Source of the DNA: CAUZJF01 sp965248605
Lineage (GTDB): Bacteria; Chloroflexota; Dehalococcoidia; Lucifugimonadales; CAUZJF01
Length of the DNA: 64,000 nt
Assembly (NCBI GenBank): GCA_965248605.1
Contig: CBDFJV010000007.1
Coordinates: 1,736,001-1,800,000, forward strand
Direction of reading: 5' to 3'
Position 1 is the stretch's first letter. The number at the start of each line of letters is the position of its first letter. This document shows positions 53,308 to 62,094 of the stretch, one piece after another. The notes beneath the pieces are model-generated. The model was not told where the DNA came from, ran no database searches, and saw nothing but the letters and a program-made list of their open reading frames with translations. The translations under genes were made by a program, and so were the position numbers.

Positions 53308-54177
53308 CTACTCTATCTTGTCCTTGAGAATGTCGAGGGCGACTCTGAAGTCGGCTGGTACGAAGCCGAGGGCATCGCCCGGCAGGGCATCGGACACGTC
53401 GACGAAAACGGAGACAAGCTGCGATTCGGTGAGGGCCGTTTCCAGCGCCTCCTTCGTCTCCTCGACCTTGGCGCTCATGGTACCCCGCGCATCTTCAAAG
53501 GCGCTGGCGACTTCCGTCAGGTCCGAAAGCTGCTGGGTCAGCTCGGAGCCCTCTTGGGTGTCTCCAACCAGGTCCTTGATTTCGGCGACCTTGGCTAGTT
53601 GGGCCGCTACCTCTGATTCAGTAAGCGCCGTACCCAGCGATGTCTTTACATCGTCTACCTTTGCAAGCTGGGCCTGGAGCTCGGTGCCGAGATCGCTGTT
53701 CTCAAGCGCCTCCTTCACCCCATCGAGCTTGGCAAGCTGGTCCGTAATCTGACCGGGGATCGAGCCTACGAGTGTCTCGGGATCGAAGTTGTAGGTAAGC
53801 CTCGCGAGGCCGATGATGAGAGCACCCGAAATGGCAATCCCCATCAATAAGCCGAGGGCGAGACCGCCCAGCTTGTCGACGAGCCCGGAGAGCCCGAGAG
53901 TGAATACCGTCAGCAGCGGCTTGATGATCTTCGCCGCGATGCCGGCTACGATGATGGCGGCAACCATGATGATCGCATAAGAGAGGACTGTGACCAGGGT
54001 GTCGTTCTGCAGAGAATCGGCGAAGGGCTCGCCCACCTTGTCGGCGAACTGGCCGGCGAACAGCCAGCCAATGAAAATGCCGACGGCCATGATCGCAGCT
54101 TTGATCAGGCCGTACCTCATTCCGAACAAAGCGCTGATGATCAGCACTGCGATGATTGCGAAGTCGAGCCAGTTCAA
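53308..54177 (-). CDS. CvpA-like membrane protein with coiled-coil C-terminus
   Basis: The preferred start is TTG 54177, preceded by AGAGGTGA; ATG 54219 has no ribosome site. Four membrane helices of the CvpA/colicin V production type form the first 140 residues (NWLDFAIIAVLIISALFGMR, AAIMAVGIFIGWLFAGQFAD, LSYAIIMVAAIIVAGIAAKI, GGLALGLLMGIAISGALIIG). The C-terminal 150 residues are repeated helical heptads (LAKLDGVKEALENSDLGTEL, LAKVDDVKTSLGTAL, LAKVAEIKDLVGDTQEGSEL). CvpA proteins help envelope homeostasis; the long coiled coil is an addition. Confidence 0.8.
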   Translation of the reverse strand: MNWLDFAIIAVLIISALFGMRYGLIKAAIMAVGIFIGWLFAGQFADKVGEPFADSLQNDTLVTVLSYAIIMVAAIIVAGIAAKIIKPLLTVFTLGLSGLVDKLGGLALGLLMGIAISGALIIGLARLTYNFDPETLVGSIPGQITDQLAKLDGVKEALENSDLGTELQAQLAKVDDVKTSLGTALTESEVAAQLAKVAEIKDLVGDTQEGSELTQQLSDLTEVASAFEDARGTMSAKVEETKEALETALTESQLVSVFVDVSDALPGDALGFVPADFRVALDILKDKIE

Positions 54178-54379
54178 CGCGTCACCTCTTGCATTCGCTA
54201 TCGCCCGCCGCGCGGGCAAGTCGAGAGGCCGTTTGGCGTACCTAAGCCCTACCTATGGCCTCAGTGTACCACAGCTTCCAACGGGCATTGAAGGTGGCTC
54301 GAAGCGCGTTCTGTCGGCGCGTTAGGCGGACAGCTGGTCGCGCGATACGAAGGGGTCTAGCGCGGATCCACAAAGGCAA

Positions 54380-54506
54380 CGAGTATGAGCCGCTTTCGGT
54401 CGATGGCGCGAGCACCTTGCCTTCCCGGACCAGCTTGACAAGGTGCGACGCGAGTTGGTTGCCGGCCGCTCGATGAAGGTTCGGCTCGAGATCAGGGTAG
54501 AGCTCG
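54380..54506 (-). pseudogene. Displaced 3' end of an MBL-fold hydrolase gene
   Basis: On the minus strand ELYPDLEPNLHRAAGNQLAS and HLVKLVREGKVLAPSTESGS, YSLP can be read. It aligns with YPELQPSLHRAAANQIASHL to AYSLP at the C-terminus of the intact MBL gene at 61155, about two thirds identical. The rest of a gene is missing. GTCAAGCTGGTCC is shared exactly by both copies. It sits at the left edge of the defence-like island in the same orientation as the intact gene on the right edge. Confidence 0.6.
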
Positions 54507-54649
54507 GGACGTCACCGAGAGCTAATCCAGGAGGGGATGGAGCGGGCGGTGGGGCAGATGGGCAATAGCGCATCGGACGGCCTCCTGTGACCGAGCGAGA
54601 GGGTTTTCCTCAGCGGTTTGCAGCCGCGGTAGAACGCATCGGGCCACGG

Positions 54650-54837
54650 GCCTCTCGCTACCGCAGGCTGCTAAGGAACTCGATATCGGCTTCGCCACGC
54701 TCAAGCGTCTGCTCAATGCCGGTATGCCATCGGAGACCCTGGGAGGAGCAACACCAGGAGTCAACTCCGTCTTCCACGACGGGAGAAATGGCCTTGTGCA
54801 GATAGGCCGCGTACGCCTGGAGAGTGACTCATCATAA
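54650..54837 (+). pseudogene. Recombinase C-terminal remnant (putative)
   Basis: A frame ending at TAA 54837 reads GLSLPQAAKELDIGFATLKR, LLNAGMPSETLGGATPGV. This resembles the C-terminal helix-turn-helix of large serine recombinases (xSLxxAAxELGIGxATLKRLL). The catalytic domain is absent. Its place next to the displaced MBL end makes it a candidate relic of the integrase that brought in the island. The assignment is tentative. Confidence 0.35.
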
Positions 54838-55259
54838 TAAGGCCTCAGACCACTGCCCCTACTCAGACAACGCTCAAGGCTTGCCGGATGCACCCGACGA
54901 GTACATGAAGTAGACTCTGTAGACCGACACTACTGACATAATCGCTCAACACTAGCCTTTAGACAACGACATGACGTAGAATCGGGCGAACCGAAAGGAC
55001 TACGTTTCGATGCAGCTGCCCCCCAATGGAACCGTTAGCATGTCCGCCTCTTCCGCGATCGCCCAACCGGTCCGCAGGTGAGACGAACTCCCGAGCGGCG
55101 CGCGAATGGCAACGGAAGAGAGCAAGGTACAGTGTAGGAGTCTGGATGCGTCGCCGTGCATCACGGCATGGCACCAGGCGTCTGATCTGATCCCATTACC
55201 ACTCGGCGGGATGAGCATTACCACGAGTTGGATTCGGACTCAAGAACACCGGGGGAGTT
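54838..55259. other. Leader region of the defence-like operon
   Basis: About 420 bases without a convincing gene. It must contain the promoter of the five-gene operon, but no consensus boxes were found. A GGGGGAG ribosome site lies immediately before the first ATG at 55260. Confidence 0.3.
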
Positions 55260-56063
55260 ATGACTAGCTTTGAACAAGCCTTCGGCGATACCGAGAGGGC
55301 TGCAGCTTCGACATTGGAATCAGCAACTGATCTCGCCAAGGCGGCCAGACAGATGCACAAAGCTGCTCAGGACGGAAATATCGGCGGCATAAGAAGGGCT
55401 GCCGAGAGCTTGACCCAATCACTAGGTTCATTAAGACAAGAAGTTGCCAACGCAACTGCAACCTGGCCTTTTGACGATGAGGCTGAGGAGCAATACCTGA
55501 ACGACCAATACGCTGCTGAATTACGCAACGCAGCAACCGAAAAGGGCCTGGACATCTTCGAAAGAGACGGGAGGCTAATCTCATATCCATCGGTCATTCG
55601 AGTTCTGCCTGGCGAGAAGGCGGTACGGATAGATAGGAAGAAGGTTTCTACTATTAGGCCATCACGCTTAGCAAGTATCCTCATGGAAAACCAGAACAAG
55701 CGTCCTCGGTTTAGGCGTGAGGCGTTCCTGGAAGCCTTGTACAAAGCCTACCGAATCGTTAGCGGTGAGCAAAGCCACGGACGACTGATAGATGATCGTC
55801 AAGCCGCCTCAGTTGTACCTCTGACCAAGATTTATGAGGTGTTTACCTCTTTGCCAGGCAGCAGCCGTGATTATGACAAGACAGACTTTGCAAGGGACCT
55901 TTATTTCTTAGACGAGGGCGAAGTCAGACAGACCAGATCCGGGGAGCGGGTTACGTTCCCGGCGTCCACAGGCATTAGAAGCGCAAAAGGAACTTTCTCG
56001 TTCGTAGGGCCCGACGGGCACGTGATTACCTATTACGGGATTCAGTTCTCAGGAGGGCCTTGA
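55260..56063 (+). CDS. Defence-operon gene 1, unknown helical protein
   Basis: A 267-residue protein of unrecognised family. Residues 1-75 are a helical, Ala-rich region (TLESATDLAKAARQMHKAAQ, IRRAAESLTQSLGSLRQEVA). The middle has LDIFERDGRLISYPSVIRVL and VRIDRKKVSTIRPSRLASIL, suggesting a small beta domain, and FRREAFLEALYKAYRIV. The end has YDKTDFARDLYFLDEG and ASTGIRSAKGTFSFVGPDG. No catalytic motif, signal peptide or membrane segment. It shares one base with the next gene (TGATG) and opens the operon, so it is probably a structural subunit or sensor. Confidence 0.65.
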   Translation: MTSFEQAFGDTERAAASTLESATDLAKAARQMHKAAQDGNIGGIRRAAESLTQSLGSLRQEVANATATWPFDDEAEEQYLNDQYAAELRNAATEKGLDIFERDGRLISYPSVIRVLPGEKAVRIDRKKVSTIRPSRLASILMENQNKRPRFRREAFLEALYKAYRIVSGEQSHGRLIDDRQAASVVPLTKIYEVFTSLPGSSRDYDKTDFARDLYFLDEGEVRQTRSGERVTFPASTGIRSAKGTFSFVGPDGHVITYYGIQFSGGP

Positions 56064-57028
56064 TGCCAAACGACATGCCGGTGTCCGACTGGCTGGGTTT
56101 CTTGGATAGCGAATACTTGTCGACATTCATCAAGGACGGGGGTGCATCCGTCAAGTTCGCTGTGACCGACGAAACGCTCAAGCCAGAAGTGAGCCGGATG
56201 ATCAGTGACCTGGCAAGGAGGTCTGGCTACATCGTAGTCGGTCTGAATGCCGAAGATAGACGGGTCCATATGCCGCAGGACATTTTCTTTGGGATAGCAG
56301 GACAGATCGACTGGAGGTTGCTGGCTCGCCGCAATGTGTTACGTTTGGCTAAGGCTCGAGGACATCGCGTTGAAAACGTCGATCCCGCAAACTGTGGCCA
56401 CGTCTATAGAGCCATAGGCGAGACGAACGGTCTAAGTCCAGAGTTCGTACTGCAAGAATTGCGGCCCGGGCTCGAGTCTGACGTCTCCAGGAATCTTCAA
56501 CTGTCGAAGGATTTTAGGGTCGCGATGGTTCAACTTTGCCTTCAAGAGGACACTCGCGACGATCAGCAATACGGCGGTCAGCCGTTGATCGATTGGCTGA
56601 CCGGAACCAATACCAGAGTAAGCAGCGTCAGACCCTTCTCGATCTTTAACGCAATAAACCGTACTACCGCCAGGCATCTCATAGAGTCTGCGGTGTACTG
56701 GTTCCACTATGTAGGGTACGCAGGCACGGTGATCCTTCTCGATAACTCACGCGTGACTCTAGCTCGAAATCCCCGTGATGGGTCCAGATTCTACACGAGA
56801 CCGATGGCGATGGACCATTACGAATTGTTAAGGGAATTCATCGACAGAACGGACCGATTGTTGGGAACTCTGATGGTGATTGTTACCAACAGCGAGTTTC
56901 TCAATCCAGAGGCTGATCGCAGATCTCGGGGGTTTGGGATTTATCAGGCGCTCCAGACCAGAATAATGGATGACGTGCGAGATAGAACACTGGCGAATCC
57001 GATAGCGTCAGTCATCAGACTAACTTGA
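56063..57028 (+). CDS. Defence-operon gene 2, BrxC/BrxD-like ATPase with degenerate motifs
   Basis: ATG 56063, overlapping the previous stop by one base and preceded by AGGAGG. The 321-residue chain follows the order of DUF2791 (BrxC/BrxD-type) ATPases: a strand-loop-helix at VKFAVTDETLKPEVSRMISD where gene 3 has its P-loop, a Walker-B-like strand in YVGYAGTVILLDNSRVTL where active enzymes have LIDExE, and the sensor part MDHYELLREFIDRTDRLLG, TLMVIVTNSEFL, ending YQALQTRI. Both nucleotide motifs are replaced (TDETLK, LLDNSR). It is best read as an inactive paralogue that partners the active ATPase of gene 3. This relationship is inferred from order and pattern, not alignment software. Confidence 0.6.
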   Translation: MPNDMPVSDWLGFLDSEYLSTFIKDGGASVKFAVTDETLKPEVSRMISDLARRSGYIVVGLNAEDRRVHMPQDIFFGIAGQIDWRLLARRNVLRLAKARGHRVENVDPANCGHVYRAIGETNGLSPEFVLQELRPGLESDVSRNLQLSKDFRVAMVQLCLQEDTRDDQQYGGQPLIDWLTGTNTRVSSVRPFSIFNAINRTTARHLIESAVYWFHYVGYAGTVILLDNSRVTLARNPRDGSRFYTRPMAMDHYELLREFIDRTDRLLGTLMVIVTNSEFLNPEADRRSRGFGIYQALQTRIMDDVRDRTLANPIASVIRLT

Positions 57029-57043
57029 CAGGGGGTTAGGACG

Positions 57044-58342
57044 ATGAATACCAACGAGGATGAGAAGCAAGCCTTTGTCTACAGGCGCGCATTGGAAGCC
57101 CTTCGAAATGGTGTGCCCAATAAAGACGCGGTCAAGATTCTAGGGTCTAACCAACCCAAAGCAGAGACTAAGTTCCTTGACCTCTTGGGAACCGCGTCGG
57201 ATCCCAATACACCGCCAAAATCCGGGTTAGGGATGTTGGTCTCCGGTGACTTCGGCTCAGGAAAGTCCCACCTCCTTGAGCACCTGGAGCATCAAGCATT
57301 GTCGCAAGGCTTCCTGTGCAGTCGCGTAGCCATCAGCAAAGAGACGCCGCTATATAACTTGGATAAAGTCTTCACATCTGCGGTCGATCACGGACAGCTG
57401 CCCGAGAACCGGACGGGGCAGATGATAGACGAGGTAGGACACGGACTTTCTCACGACTCTTCGGATTACTCCCGCTTCTTTCTCTGGGCAAATGCTGAAG
57501 ATAATGGACTGAACCGCTTTTTCCCTGCTACGTTGATCGTCCATGAAAGGTCCAGTGACCTTGAGCTCGTGAACGATATTAGGTTGTTTTGGTCGGGAAA
57601 TAGATTGCAGGTCTCGCGACTAAAGGATGGTTTGAGACAAATAGGACAACTGCAGAACTACTCGTTCAAAGCGCCAAAGGCCAGAGAACTGCCCCCGCAA
57701 AGATTGCGTTTTGTTCTAGAGCTGATCAAGGGCGCAGGCTATAAAGGGTGGGTCGTGCTGATAGACGAGATAGAGCTTATAGGTTCCTACAGCCTGCTGC
57801 AGCGAAGCAAGTCGTACGCGGAGCTTGCGCGTTGGATGGGGAGAACATCCGATGAAGAGTACCCAGGTCTAGTGGTGGTCGGCACAATAACCCAAGACTT
57901 CGAACTGAGAATCTTGAATGAGAAAGGTGATCGAGACTATGCAGTGCCACGGCTCCGTACCCGTGGAGATGATGCCACGGCAGCCAGGGCCGAAACCGGG
58001 ATTCGAATACTGCAGCGTGAACCGACGATATTGGATGAGCCGACCCCTGAAATTGTGCAGACTGCGATAGACCGGATCAGGAATATCTACAGCATCGCAT
58101 ATGATTGGGATGCACCTTCGCTGGAGCAAACGCCGCCCGGTGCGGGTTATGAGAGAAGGATGCGGTACAAAGTTAGGTCTTCGATAAACACATGGGACTT
58201 ACGCCGTTTGTACCCAGACTCCAGCCCGGAGACACAGGGGACAGAGTTCAGTTTCGGGTACGAAGAAGATTCTGCATTGGAGCAGGGAGCGAATGACGAC
58301 CTTGGCAGGACAGAGGATACTTCGAAAGACTTGAAATCTTGA
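57044..58342 (+). CDS. Defence-operon gene 3, BrxD-like P-loop ATPase (DUF2791)
   Basis: A 432-residue ATPase of the BREX BrxC/BrxD (DUF2791) type: RRALEALRNGVPNKDAVKIL at the N-terminus, Walker A in GMLVSGDFGSGKSHLLEHLE (about 65-80), SRVAISKETPLYNLDKVFTS, and Walker B GYKGWVVLIDEIELIGSYSL (about 230-245), followed by a sensor strand VVVGTITQDFELRIL. In BREX type 2 and related systems BrxD accompanies a helicase; here the SNF2 gene is two genes downstream. It starts 15 bases after gene 2. Confidence 0.8.
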   Translation: MNTNEDEKQAFVYRRALEALRNGVPNKDAVKILGSNQPKAETKFLDLLGTASDPNTPPKSGLGMLVSGDFGSGKSHLLEHLEHQALSQGFLCSRVAISKETPLYNLDKVFTSAVDHGQLPENRTGQMIDEVGHGLSHDSSDYSRFFLWANAEDNGLNRFFPATLIVHERSSDLELVNDIRLFWSGNRLQVSRLKDGLRQIGQLQNYSFKAPKARELPPQRLRFVLELIKGAGYKGWVVLIDEIELIGSYSLLQRSKSYAELARWMGRTSDEEYPGLVVVGTITQDFELRILNEKGDRDYAVPRLRTRGDDATAARAETGIRILQREPTILDEPTPEIVQTAIDRIRNIYSIAYDWDAPSLEQTPPGAGYERRMRYKVRSSINTWDLRRLYPDSSPETQGTEFSFGYEEDSALEQGANDDLGRTEDTSKDLKS

Positions 58343-58352
58343 GGGAGTCACG

Positions 58353-58895
58353 GTGCCCGTTCCTTTTGACGACCTTACGGAAGATCAAGACCCCGCAATA
58401 GCGGGGTTTCTGCGGTTTATGGACGAAGAGGACGGGAAAGGGATTCGCGGGGCGCTTTTCCTTATGTCTGGCCGCGGAGAACCCTTGGATTTCTGTTTCA
58501 CCAGAGTTGATATTCACAATTCGTTCCTGTGGCGGCAGGGAGATGCTAGAAAACATGCCGTGACATCCCTCGCGAAGGCTTTGTTTCAAGGCCCGACTGG
58601 GGTTCCGAACCTGTTGCTGGCGCTGGCAAGCGAAGTTCCGCCCAAGGTATTCACGGAGGATATATACATCGATGTACCGCTCTGCCGAGTTTCAACTACC
58701 GATCTAACGGTGCAAGCGCTGTCTGAGGATCTTGAGCGGGTGACCGATTCCGTGGATTTGATTTGGGCCACAGAACGGCCTGCTCTAGAGTCGGATGCCA
58801 GAAGACTGCTAGACGTACTGAGTGCTCGCCAGATTCTCCTTGAGCCTTTTGAGAGGGTCGGAAAAGGTCTGGAAGAGGCATACAAAATTAGTTGA
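58353..58895 (+). CDS. Defence-operon gene 4, unknown protein
   Basis: The start is GTG 58353 with GAGGGAG upstream. A 180-residue protein beginning PVPFDDLTEDQDPAIAGFLR and continuing GIRGALFLMSGRGEPLDFCF, TRVDIHNSFLWRQGDARKHA, LLLALASEVPPKVFTEDIYI. No recognised motif; mixed alpha/beta. It lies 10 bases after gene 3 and its stop is just before the helicase gene, so it is probably a partner of the helicase. Confidence 0.65.
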   Translation: MPVPFDDLTEDQDPAIAGFLRFMDEEDGKGIRGALFLMSGRGEPLDFCFTRVDIHNSFLWRQGDARKHAVTSLAKALFQGPTGVPNLLLALASEVPPKVFTEDIYIDVPLCRVSTTDLTVQALSEDLERVTDSVDLIWATERPALESDARRLLDVLSARQILLEPFERVGKGLEEAYKIS

Positions 58896-58903
58896 GGCCA
58901 TCA

Positions 58904-61075
58904 ATGTGGTGGCAAGAACGGCAGCCGGAACAAAAGCGCTTCGTTCTTAGATTGCCTCGCCGCCGACGGCCTGAGGCAGAATCCCCGCTACGGGTGCCTC
59001 CACCTAGGTCCAGCCCGATCGATGTTGGCATTCTCTCATCGTTTTCTGGCCATCCGGAGGCTGTTGCCTGGTTAGCGCGCACCTTCACGTACAGTACAGA
59101 GCGCGTAACCACAATCAATCTGGCGTCCCTTTCGGTGCGCACGGAGTATGGAGCTGGTTCGGACCGCAGACCAAACGCCAACGAGCCCCCGTCGCCAGGC
59201 AAGTTCAAGGGTGTCGTCACATCCACGGGGGACAAAGGCCCCTCACTCGAAGAGAGACTTCGGATTTTATTAGCCGCGCCGCTCTACACCCTGCTTCCCG
59301 GGCCAGAAACGGTCCTGGAGTGGCCCGGCGTGCTGATGCCGTTTCAGAACGATGGGGTGCGCACGCTGATAGACAGTGACAGGGTCTTACTCGCAGACGA
59401 CATGGGGCTCGGTAAGACCCTGCAAGTCGTAGCCGCGTTGCGGATTCTATGTGTACAGCGAGCGATTCAATCTGCACTGGTGGTAGCACCAGCCTCCTTG
59501 TTGGACCAATGGAGACAGGAACTCGCTAAATGGGCTCCGGATCTCAGCGCAATTATCATCCGAGGCTCACCATCTGAGCGGGCCTGGCAGTGGGCAGCAG
59601 AAGTACATGTCATCCTCGTAAGTTATGAGACGTTGCGGTCAGACTTTGGTGGGAATACTCAATCACCCGGAAGGCGAAAGCTGTGGGATGTGCTTGTAGC
59701 GGATGAGGCGCAACGATTGAAGAACCGCAATGACACCAGCGATGCAGTCAAGGGGTTGCAGAGGAAACGATCGTGGGCGCTCACGGGAACTCCAATTGAG
59801 AACAAAGTAGAGGAACTAGCTTCCCTCTTGGAGTTCGTTGACCACGACGGTGTCACATCAAACAAACACTATCAGCCTGGTGCCGAGTTGCTACGCAGAC
59901 ACAAGGAGTTGCAGCTAAGGCGCAAGAAAGCCGATGTCTTAGAGGATTTGCCTCCCAAGCAGGTAACAAAAGTAAAGATGGCTCTCAAACCTAGGCAGCA
60001 AGAGAGTTACACAAAAGCGGAGAAAGAAGGGATAGTACATCTACGAGAACTCGGCACGGAGGTTCGTGTGCAGCATGTACTTGAACTGATTACCCGCTTG
60101 AAACAGATATGTAATGCTGATCCAGAGACGGGAGATTCCAGCAAAATCGATGACATCCGGGATCGGATGGGCCGGTTAATCGAACAGGGCCACAGAGCCC
60201 TCGTATTCTCCCAATATACTAGTGATTCATTCGGTGTCGGTGCGGTAGCCAAGGCGTTGGAAGATTTCCAGCCACTTACCCTATCCGGAGAGATGTCTCG
60301 GGATCAACGCACAGCGTCGATCCAACGATTCAAGAGCGATGGAAGCCATAAGGCGTTAGTCCTCTCTCTGCGTGCTGGCGGCGTGGGCCTGAATCTACAG
60401 GAAGCCTCCTATGTATTTCACTTGGACCGCTGGTGGAACCCCGCCGCCGAGCGTCAGGCGGAGGATAGGTCTCATCGGTTTGGCCAGACAGTCAAAGTGA
60501 ATTCGATTAAGTACACTTGTGTTGGGACCATCGAAGAGCGCATTGACGACATCTTGGAGCGCAAGCAGGATCTGTTCGATAAACTGATCGATGACGTATC
60601 GGTAGACGTATCGACGAGAATGAATGGCGAGGAGCTTTTCGGCCTCTTTGGCCTTGAGGCGCCCTATCGCGACCGCGAAACGATGCGCAAGGCGCACCGT
60701 TCTTGCGGACTGGAGCTAGAGGAGAGATGTGCAAACCTATTGGAGCATAGGGGGTACCGTGTAGAGAGAACCGCTCGAAGCAGAGATGGTGGGGTTGACC
60801 TCATCGCGGCGAGGACCGATGAAGTTGGGATAGAGCAAAGGCTTTACGTTCAATGCAAAGATCATGCTCGGCCAGTGGGTGTGGAAGTTGTTAGAGAGTT
60901 AATTGGCGTCTTGCCCGCAGACCAGAATGTGGTCGCCGTGTTAGCTTCGCCGGCTGGCGTGACTGCGGATGCCCGAAAGACCGCAGATGACCGGAACGTC
61001 TTCATCTGGGATGAAAGCAAGCTGTCTGAATTAGAGGAAACATCTAGTTCTGGTAGAGTGAAGCTGGTCCAATAG
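58904..61075 (+). CDS. Defence-operon gene 5, SNF2 helicase fused to Mrr-type nuclease
   Basis: ATG 58904 with GAGG seven bases upstream is preferred over TTG 58892; the product has 723 residues. SNF2/Rad54-type helicase motifs are in order: PFQNDGVRTLIDSDRVLLAD, motif I DDMGLGKTLQV (about 165), motif II LVADEAQRLKN (about 265), motif III ALTGTPIENKVEEL, motif V SLRAGGVGLNLQEASYVFHL and motif VI DRSHRFGQTVKVN. A C-terminal Mrr-like PD-(D/E)xK domain follows: GYRVERTARSRDGGVDLIAA, with the second half YVQCKDH giving a D...QxK site. The helicase presumably translocates on invading DNA and the nuclease cuts it. Confidence 0.87.
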   Translation: MWWQERQPEQKRFVLRLPRRRRPEAESPLRVPPPRSSPIDVGILSSFSGHPEAVAWLARTFTYSTERVTTINLASLSVRTEYGAGSDRRPNANEPPSPGKFKGVVTSTGDKGPSLEERLRILLAAPLYTLLPGPETVLEWPGVLMPFQNDGVRTLIDSDRVLLADDMGLGKTLQVVAALRILCVQRAIQSALVVAPASLLDQWRQELAKWAPDLSAIIIRGSPSERAWQWAAEVHVILVSYETLRSDFGGNTQSPGRRKLWDVLVADEAQRLKNRNDTSDAVKGLQRKRSWALTGTPIENKVEELASLLEFVDHDGVTSNKHYQPGAELLRRHKELQLRRKKADVLEDLPPKQVTKVKMALKPRQQESYTKAEKEGIVHLRELGTEVRVQHVLELITRLKQICNADPETGDSSKIDDIRDRMGRLIEQGHRALVFSQYTSDSFGVGAVAKALEDFQPLTLSGEMSRDQRTASIQRFKSDGSHKALVLSLRAGGVGLNLQEASYVFHLDRWWNPAAERQAEDRSHRFGQTVKVNSIKYTCVGTIEERIDDILERKQDLFDKLIDDVSVDVSTRMNGEELFGLFGLEAPYRDRETMRKAHRSCGLELEERCANLLEHRGYRVERTARSRDGGVDLIAARTDEVGIEQRLYVQCKDHARPVGVEVVRELIGVLPADQNVVAVLASPAGVTADARKTADDRNVFIWDESKLSELEETSSSGRVKLVQ

Positions 61076-61154
61076 CATCGTGCTCACGGAGGCCGTGGGT
61101 CGGCTCGTGGACATAGATGGACGCGCATGACACGAGCGGCATCGACACTGGCCG

Positions 61155-62018
61155 TCACGGTAGCGAGTAGGCGCCTTCGCTCGAAGAGGGCGGCAGGACA
61201 TTGCCTTCTTGGACCAGCTTGACTAGGTGCGAAGCGATCTGGTTGGCTGCAGCCCGGTGAAGGCTGGGCTGGAGTTCCGGGTAGAGTGCCTGTCTCAGAT
61301 CCTCGACGGTGGCGGACTGCCGGCCAAGGGCGTCTAGTACCTGTCGCTCGCGTTCGAGACGCCGCGCGATCAGGTCCTCGAGGTTGCGCTTCGGGTCGGT
61401 GATGGTAGGCCCGTGGCCGGGCGCGATGACACTGGCGTTGTACGTCAGCAGCTTGTGCACGCTCTCGAGGAACAAGGTCATGTCGCCCTGAGCTGGGTTG
61501 ATGGACGTACTGCTGTTCCCGAGCACGGTGTCGCCGGTAAAGAGCACCGACCGCTCGCTGTAGAAGACACAGAGGCTGCCCAAAGTGTGACCGGGAGAGT
61601 GGACGAACTCGATAGTCGCGCCGCCAAGATCGAGGGTCTCGCCGTCGGCGACCTCGCGTACAGCGAGACCGCCAGTCAGGCGTTGGTCGATGTGCGGCTT
61701 TTCTTCGGCTGTCGCCACCAGTTCGGCGCCGGTTGTCTGCGCCAGCCTGGCCGCGCCGCCTATGTGGTCGGAGTGGCGGTGGGTGAGCACGATGGCCGCG
61801 ACTTTGGGCGACCCGGCCTCGCGCCATGCATCGACGATTGCTGTTACGGAGTCATCGTCGGCGTAGCCCGCGTCGATGAACGCGGCCCTCCGGCCCACCA
61901 CGAGGTAGACGTTGCTCGGGCCGGTGCCGACTGGGATGACGCGCACGTTGGGCGCTATCTGCAACACAGCCTCCAGCGAGATTCGCGGCATCATTCTAGC
62001 ATCGCTAGTCGAAGCCAA
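61155..62018 (-). CDS. MBL-fold hydrolase with C-terminal winged helix
   Basis: A 287-residue metallo-beta-lactamase-fold hydrolase: AAFIDAGYADDDSVTA, zinc motif THRHSDHIGG (His80, His82, Asp84, His85), HSPGHTLGSLCVFYSE, FTGDTVLGNSST and VIAPGHGPTI. The C-terminal 70 residues (LIARRLERERQVLDALGRQS, ASHLVKLVQEGNVLPP) form the helical cap found in LACTB2-like hydrolases. Substrate unknown. Its 3' end faces the defence-like island, and a second, diverged copy of that end lies on the far side of the island at 54380-54506. Confidence 0.87.
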   Translation of the reverse strand: MASTSDARMMPRISLEAVLQIAPNVRVIPVGTGPSNVYLVVGRRAAFIDAGYADDDSVTAIVDAWREAGSPKVAAIVLTHRHSDHIGGAARLAQTTGAELVATAEEKPHIDQRLTGGLAVREVADGETLDLGGATIEFVHSPGHTLGSLCVFYSERSVLFTGDTVLGNSSTSINPAQGDMTLFLESVHKLLTYNASVIAPGHGPTITDPKRNLEDLIARRLERERQVLDALGRQSATVEDLRQALYPELQPSLHRAAANQIASHLVKLVQEGNVLPPSSSEGAYSLP

Positions 62019-62094
62019 AGACCGACCATTAGCGCGCCAAGCAAGTCGTCGCTTATAATTCGAGTCCAGAGAACGAGTTGGGCCGGAGACCAGC

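Noticed and set aside
55260..61075. Calling the operon a complete BREX or DISARM system
   Set aside because: No PglX, PglZ, DrmA/DrmB or associated methylase is present; only the BrxD-like ATPase and an SNF2 helicase are shared.
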